Shown: one piece after another, positions 60,124 to 64,000 of the stretch
How positions within the stretch are numbered: position 1 is the stretch's first letter
Layout: each line of letters opens with the position of its first letter
Source of the DNA: Achromobacter spanius
Lineage (GTDB): Bacteria > Pseudomonadota > Gammaproteobacteria > Burkholderiales > Burkholderiaceae_B
Reading direction: 5' to 3'
DNA length: 64,000 nucleotides
Assembly: GCF_003994415.1 (NCBI RefSeq)
Contig: NZ_CP034689.1
Location: forward strand, 2,356,001-2,420,000
Made by a program: the position numbers and the translations under genes
The notes under the pieces: generated by a model
Database searches by the model: none
The model's input: the letters and a program-made list of their open reading frames with translations, nothing else
Told to the model about the DNA's origin: nothing

Positions 60124-60875
60124 GATCGTGCCTTTTGCGCCAGGCGGCGCCAAAGCAAGGCGGGCGCGCGGCCCAGCATGCCGAAGAACAGCCGCGCATG
60201 CATGCGGCTGATCAGCAGGTTGTCGCGCAGGCCCTTGAAGTGCGACACGCCGCCTTCGGGGTAGCTGACGTGGGTGGGCAGCCAGGCCATCGGCACGCCG
60301 CGCCAATGCAGGCGCACCAGGATGGCGATGTCGAAATCCATGCGGCGGCCCACGCTGGCCTGTGCAATGACCGGCAGCACGCGCGCCAGCGGATAGACGC
60401 GAAAGCCGCACATGGCGTCGGGGATGTCTAGCGACAGCGTGTTGATCCATACCCAGACGCGGGTCAGCCAGCGCCCATAAAGACGGCTGCGCGGCACGTC
60501 GTCGCCATAGACCGGCGCGCCGCAGATCACGGCTTGAGGCTGGGCGCGGGAAGCGTCGGCCAAGGCCACGGCGTCCGTCAGCGCGTGCTGACCGTCGGCG
60601 TCCACCTGCAAGGCGTGGGTATAGCCGAACGTGGCGGCGGCGCGCAGGCCATCCTGCACCGCCGCGCCCTTGCCGCCGTTTTCGCTGCGGCGAATCAGAT
60701 GCGTGCGCGGTTGCGCGGCCAATGCGTCCAGCACGGCGGCGCAGCCGGGTTCAGAGCCGTCGTCCACCAGCACGCAGGGCAGGCCCTGCGCCGCCAATTG
60801 CGCATGCACGGCCGCGACGGTGGCGCCGTGGTTATAGACGGGGATGACCGCGCAGAGTTTATGTTGTTGCGCCAT
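60120..60875 (-). CDS. GT2-family glycosyltransferase
   Basis: A 251-residue family 2 glycosyltransferase without fused acyltransferase. N-terminal VIPVYNHGATV, the DDGS motif (LVDDGSEPG) and the DADGQHAL metal-binding site are intact. In APE clusters such enzymes act on the lipid headgroup part of the final conjugate. The start at 60875 overlaps the AMP-ligase gene end by 17 bases. Confidence 0.88.
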   Translation of the reverse strand: MAQQHKLCAVIPVYNHGATVAAVHAQLAAQGLPCVLVDDGSEPGCAAVLDALAAQPRTHLIRRSENGGKGAAVQDGLRAAATFGYTHALQVDADGQHALTDAVALADASRAQPQAVICGAPVYGDDVPRSRLYGRWLTRVWVWINTLSLDIPDAMCGFRVYPLARVLPVIAQASVGRRMDFDIAILVRLHWRGVPMAWLPTHVSYPEGGVSHFKGLRDNLLISRMHARLFFGMLGRAPALLWRRLAQKARS

Positions 60876-62559
60876 GGTCGTCTTGATGCGGAATGCGGCC
60901 GGACGAGCAAGGGGCGTCGTCCACCGTGCAGGTGAAATACAGCTTCTGTTTGGTGTCGTCCCAGCGCAAGGCAAGCAGGGCGCGGTCGCCCGGGCGCAGC
61001 AGGCGCTGGAACTTCAAGGCTTCCATGCCGCTAAAGCGCAAGCCGGGGCACAGCTCGCGTTGGGCGATCGATACGGCCCAACTGATCTGGGCCACGCCAG
61101 GCACCACGGGCACGGATGGAAAATGCCCGCTGAAGAAAGCCAGGTCGTAGGGGATGTCCAGCGTGTAGCGGCGTTCGTTGGCGGGCTGGCCGGGTATTTC
61201 CTGAGCAATCGGGTCAACCGGGCGTGGGCCGGCCGCCGCGTCGAACAAAGCCTGCGGCAGCTTGCCTTGAGCATTGCTGGGCAGGTGCCTGAAAAAGCGC
61301 CACGCGCGCGGAATGGCCAAGGATTCGAAACCGGCGCCCAGGTGCGCGCGCAGCGCCTCAACGACGGTTTTGCGGCCCTGGTTGCGCAGTACGTGCAAGC
61401 CCGTGGCCGACAGCGCCACCAGCCCCGTCAGGCGCGTGGCGCCGGTGGCGCTGCCCACGCGCGCGTCGCTGACATAGGCGTGGCGCATCAAGGACAGTTC
61501 CAGCATGGGCAGCGAGATGCGCTTTTCTTCAATCTTGACGATGCGGTCCAGGCGGCCCAGTAGCTGGAAGCCGTTGGCGCTAAGCTGCGCGCCGTCGGCA
61601 GTTTGCTCGTCGGCGGCATGCACCCACGGCGATTGCACGCGCAAGGCGCCGTCGGCGTTCACGCTGATGGTCGCGCCCGGCAGCGGCTGCCAGTCCGCCG
61701 ACCCGCGCCGCCACGCGACCGCGCCGGTTTCAGAGCTGCCGTAGATTTCGGTGGGACGCAGGCCCAGTTCGCGTTCAATGTCGTCGGAAACCTCGGTCGG
61801 CAGCGCGCCGCCCGACGAGTGGATGCGCAGCAGCCGGCCGCGCAGTTGCGCCCAGTCCAGCCGTTGTCCCAGGCGGCGCAGCAAGGCGGGGCTGGCGATC
61901 CAGGTGAAGGTCGGGTAGCGCAGGCTGGCCTTTTGCAGTTCTTCGGGATAAAGCCGTTGGCGGCGGTCGATCAGCCGGCCCGCGCATAGCGGCCACAGCA
62001 CGCGGAAAGGCAGGCCATACATGTGCTGGGCCGAGACGCTGCCCAGCACGGGCGCATCCAGGTCGGGCCATTGCTGCTGCAAGGCCTGGACCTCTGCCGA
62101 CAATTGCCGCCACGGTTTGTGCAGAGGCTTGGGCGTACCGCTTGATCCCGAGGTACACAGCACCAGGCCCACGGACGGGTCCAGGCTGGCGGGCGCCAGC
62201 GGGGGATGGTCTTGCAGCTCGGCCAGCCGCCATTGTCGGGCAGGCGGCAGGGGCAAGTCGGCGTCGGTGAGCCATCCGGCAACTTCCGGGTCCAGCGCGG
62301 CGCAGGTGGCGGGCTGCGCGTCGCCGGGAAGCACGGCGACGACGCCCGCGCGCCAGCAGGCGAAGAGAGCTACGGCCAGCGCCGCGGCGTCGTCGAACCA
62401 CAGCGCCACTCGGCGCGGCGCGCGCGCCTGCAAGGCCGCGGCCACGCGCAGACTGGTTTGCGCGAAGGCGGCGCGCGCAAGCGGCGGGTCGTCGGCGATG
62501 CACAGGTTGTCGGCGGTGTCCGACGGCAGCAGCAGGTGTTCCAGCGGTGTCCAGCGCAT
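60859..62559 (-). CDS. AMP-ligase fused to FabZ-like dehydratase
   Basis: A 566-residue fusion. The N-terminal acyl-adenylating domain has P-loop CTSGSSGTPKPLHK (135-148), EIYGSSETG (271-279), GRLDRIVKIEEKR (335-347) and catalytic Lys433 (NAQGKLP). The C-terminal hotdog part (about 460-560) has the dehydratase signature HFPSVPVVPG (479-488). It should activate the aryl starter acid onto an ACP and may also dehydrate the chain. In many clusters these are separate genes. It lies immediately after the COG4648-type gene, with a 3-base gap. Confidence 0.87.
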   Translation of the reverse strand: MRWTPLEHLLLPSDTADNLCIADDPPLARAAFAQTSLRVAAALQARAPRRVALWFDDAAALAVALFACWRAGVVAVLPGDAQPATCAALDPEVAGWLTDADLPLPPARQWRLAELQDHPPLAPASLDPSVGLVLCTSGSSGTPKPLHKPWRQLSAEVQALQQQWPDLDAPVLGSVSAQHMYGLPFRVLWPLCAGRLIDRRQRLYPEELQKASLRYPTFTWIASPALLRRLGQRLDWAQLRGRLLRIHSSGGALPTEVSDDIERELGLRPTEIYGSSETGAVAWRRGSADWQPLPGATISVNADGALRVQSPWVHAADEQTADGAQLSANGFQLLGRLDRIVKIEEKRISLPMLELSLMRHAYVSDARVGSATGATRLTGLVALSATGLHVLRNQGRKTVVEALRAHLGAGFESLAIPRAWRFFRHLPSNAQGKLPQALFDAAAGPRPVDPIAQEIPGQPANERRYTLDIPYDLAFFSGHFPSVPVVPGVAQISWAVSIAQRELCPGLRFSGMEALKFQRLLRPGDRALLALRWDDTKQKLYFTCTVDDAPCSSGRIPHQDDHGATT

Positions 62560-62562
62560 GGC

Positions 62563-63111
62563 TTAAACCGCCTTCGCGGCCGCTGGACGCAGCAGCCATT
62601 CGCCTGCCATCAGCAGGCCCATCAAGCCATAGCTGATGGCGCCGTTATAGGCCATCCACCAGCTCCACGGCCCCCACGCCGCCAAACCCGCCGCGACCGC
62701 GCCGTTCAAGGCGAAAAACACGCACCAGGCGCGCGTGACGTTGCGGGTATAGCGCACGCCTTCGGGTGGCAGGTTGGGGTGGCGCAGGCGCGCCAGCTGT
62801 TCGACCACCGGGCGGCCCACGCGCAGGCTGGCGCCGAAGATGGCCAGCATCATCGCGTTGACCATCACGGGATACCAGCGCAGCCATGCCTCGGTATTGC
62901 ACAGGGCAAGAATCAGGCAGAAGGTGACGGCAACGGCGGGCAGCAAGCGGCCGCCGGGCTGTCCGGCGCGCGCGGTGAGGCCGCGCAACAACCACAGCAC
63001 GGCCAGCGGCAAGGCCAGCCACGCGGGGCTGACCCGGCCCAGCGTCGCATGCACCACGAAGGGGTACGCCACGCCAGCTACGGCCAAACCGGCCGCCACG
63101 CCGCGCCTCAT
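62563..63111 (-). CDS. COG4648-type membrane protein
   Basis: A 182-residue inner-membrane protein with about five hydrophobic segments. This family is characteristic of APE clusters, with unknown function. The ATG at 63111 overlaps the ACP stop (ATGA at 63108-63111); an upstream in-frame ATG at 63135 lies inside the ACP gene. The motif RNVTRAWCVFFALNG is a conserved region. Confidence 0.84.
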   Translation of the reverse strand: MRRGVAAGLAVAGVAYPFVVHATLGRVSPAWLALPLAVLWLLRGLTARAGQPGGRLLPAVAVTFCLILALCNTEAWLRWYPVMVNAMMLAIFGASLRVGRPVVEQLARLRHPNLPPEGVRYTRNVTRAWCVFFALNGAVAAGLAAWGPWSWWMAYNGAISYGLMGLLMAGEWLLRPAAAKAV

Positions 63112-63374
63112 GCGTCGGGAGCCTGCTTTTGCCACATGGCCTGAACCACGTCCTCGACGGTGCGCACCGTGCGGAAGTCGTTCGCATCCAGCTTGCGGCC
63201 GGTCTGGCGGCGCACGTGGTCGATCAGGTCGATGGCGTCGATGCTGTCGATTTCCAGATCGGTGTACAGATGGGCCTCTGGCGTGACGCGCTCGGGTTCG
63301 ATCTCGAACAGTTCGACCAGCGCATCGCGCAACGTATTGAAGATGTCCTCGCGGGTATGCATCGTGGACTCCAT
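63108..63374 (-). CDS. Acyl carrier protein (first APE ACP)
   Basis: An 88-residue ACP. The phosphopantetheine attachment Ser lies in EIDSIDAIDL. It begins METSM-like or at MHTRED (63362). Followed by the COG4648 gene with ATGA overlap and preceded by a second ACP 3 bases away. Two distinct ACPs are typical of APE clusters, one for starter loading and one for elongation. Confidence 0.93.
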   Translation of the reverse strand: MESTMHTREDIFNTLRDALVELFEIEPERVTPEAHLYTDLEIDSIDAIDLIDHVRRQTGRKLDANDFRTVRTVEDVVQAMWQKQAPDA

Positions 63375-63377
63375 GCG

Positions 63378-63638
63378 TCAGGCGCGCCGCTGGGCGGTGA
63401 CAAAGGCCGCCAGGCTGTTGATGCTGGTGAAATGCTCGCGCATGTTGCGCGTTTCAGGGTCGATGGCGATGCTGTAGCGCTTTTGCAGCGCCAGGCCCAG
63501 TTCCAGCGCATCGACCGAGTCCAGCCCCAGGCCGTCGCCGAAGAGTTGCGCGTCGGACGCGATGTCGTCGGGGCTGATGTCTTCCAGCCCCAGTGATTCG
63601 ATGACGAGCGTCTTGAGCTCAAGTTCCAGTTGGTTCAT
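63378..63638 (-). CDS. Acyl carrier protein (second APE ACP)
   Basis: An 86-residue ACP. The 4'-phosphopantetheine Ser is in GLDSVDALEL. It is only distantly related to the neighbouring ACP, supporting distinct roles. Its start overlaps the stop of the acyltransferase gene (ATGA at 63635-63638). Confidence 0.93.
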   Translation of the reverse strand: MNQLELELKTLVIESLGLEDISPDDIASDAQLFGDGLGLDSVDALELGLALQKRYSIAIDPETRNMREHFTSINSLAAFVTAQRRA

Positions 63639-64000
63639 CCCGCTTCAACTCCGCTGCCACCCGCCGGGGTGGCTTGTTCGTTCATGACAGCACCGGCCGG
63701 CGCGCGCGCCAGCTCGGCTTCGAAATAGGCATGCAGCCAGGCATTCATCTTGCGTCCGGCGGCGGGCAGGGGGTGCGCGCTGCTCCAGACGGTGGGGTCG
63801 ATGTCTTCGCCCACCTGGATCACATAGCGCATCCGGCGCGCCGGAATTCGGTACCACGGTTCACCCTTGGTGAGGCTGCGCGGGTTCATCCGGATGACGA
63901 CAGGTGTGACGACGCGCGCCCCACGCAGTGCAATGGCGCAGGCGCCCCGGTGAAACTGCGGCAAGGCATCGGGGGGCGTGCGCGTGCCCTCCGGAAAGAC
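63635..64000 (-). CDS. PlsC-type acyltransferase, C-terminal part (cut by window edge)
   Basis: The last 121 residues of a 1-acyl-glycerol-3-phosphate acyltransferase-like protein; the gene runs off the right edge in an open frame. The conserved FPEGTRT motif (substrate-binding motif III) is at the edge, followed by FHRGACAIAL, a typical PlsC segment. It is the first gene seen in the operon, ending in an ATGA overlap with the ACP. The N-terminal HxxxxD motif lies outside. Confidence 0.85.
   Translation of the reverse strand, partial: VFPEGTRTPPDALPQFHRGACAIALRGARVVTPVVIRMNPRSLTKGEPWYRIPARRMRYVIQVGEDIDPTVWSSAHPLPAAGRKMNAWLHAYFEAELARAPAGAVMNEQATPAGGSGVEAG

Overview
The window is a high-GC bacterial chromosome segment from the betaproteobacterial order Burkholderiales. 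It most resembles the Alcaligenaceae (Achromobacter/Bordetella group). This placement rests on recalled gene content, not a search: a thrS-infC start, pheS-pheT-ihfA-MerR-tRNA-Pro order, a Bug-type solute receptor, a permease-less PTS and glnK-amtB. Coding density is high. I see no insertion sequence, prophage or CRISPR array.

Region 1 (1-14.7 kb) is housekeeping. It holds the end of thrS, infC with a rare ATC start, gshB, three PTS phosphorelay genes (EIIA, HPr, EI) with no sugar permease, and a divergent glnK-amtB pair behind a sigma-54-type promoter. Then come ubiK, the comM-like AAA ATPase, rpmI-rplT, pheS-pheT, ihfA, a MerR regulator and tRNA-Pro(GGG). infC is separated from rpmI-rplT by about 8.5 kb, which departs from the usual contiguous thrS-infC-rpmI-rplT-pheST order.

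Region 2 (14.8-49.7 kb) is a mixture of short transcription units. It includes an exported His/Met-rich protein, hydrolases, PhzF and GNAT proteins, and a SYLF lipoprotein. Regulators with probable targets are Lrp with an EamA exporter, LysR with a Bug receptor and N-formylglutamate amidohydrolase, LysR with an SBF-type transporter, and AraC with an Fsr-like MFS pump. Other genes encode an Atm1-type ABC exporter, an aldo/keto reductase, a PepSY membrane protein, PBP1A, a diguanylate cyclase, an S9 peptidase, DinB and a YqeY protein. A structured small-RNA candidate lies between phzF and the GNAT gene.

Region 3 (about 50.2 kb to the right edge, minus strand) is a tightly packed, translationally coupled operon with the hallmark content of an aryl polyene (APE/xanthomonadin-like) pigment cluster. 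Read from right to left it encodes a PlsC-type acyltransferase (cut by the edge), two acyl carrier proteins, a COG4648 membrane protein, an AMP-ligase fused to a FabZ-like dehydratase and a GT2 glycosyltransferase. It continues with an LpxL-like acyltransferase, a 4HBT thioesterase, a LolA-like protein, an MMPL exporter, a flavin enzyme, a DUF3261-type lipoprotein, ketosynthase, dehydratase, ketoreductase and a second ketosynthase. Two points stand out. The flavin enzyme carries flavin-dependent halogenase motifs (WYWLIP, Lys76, DPVFSSGV). The MMPL gene is broken by a one-base frameshift in a five-base homopolymer. Genes for the aryl starter unit are not in the window and would be expected beyond the right edge.
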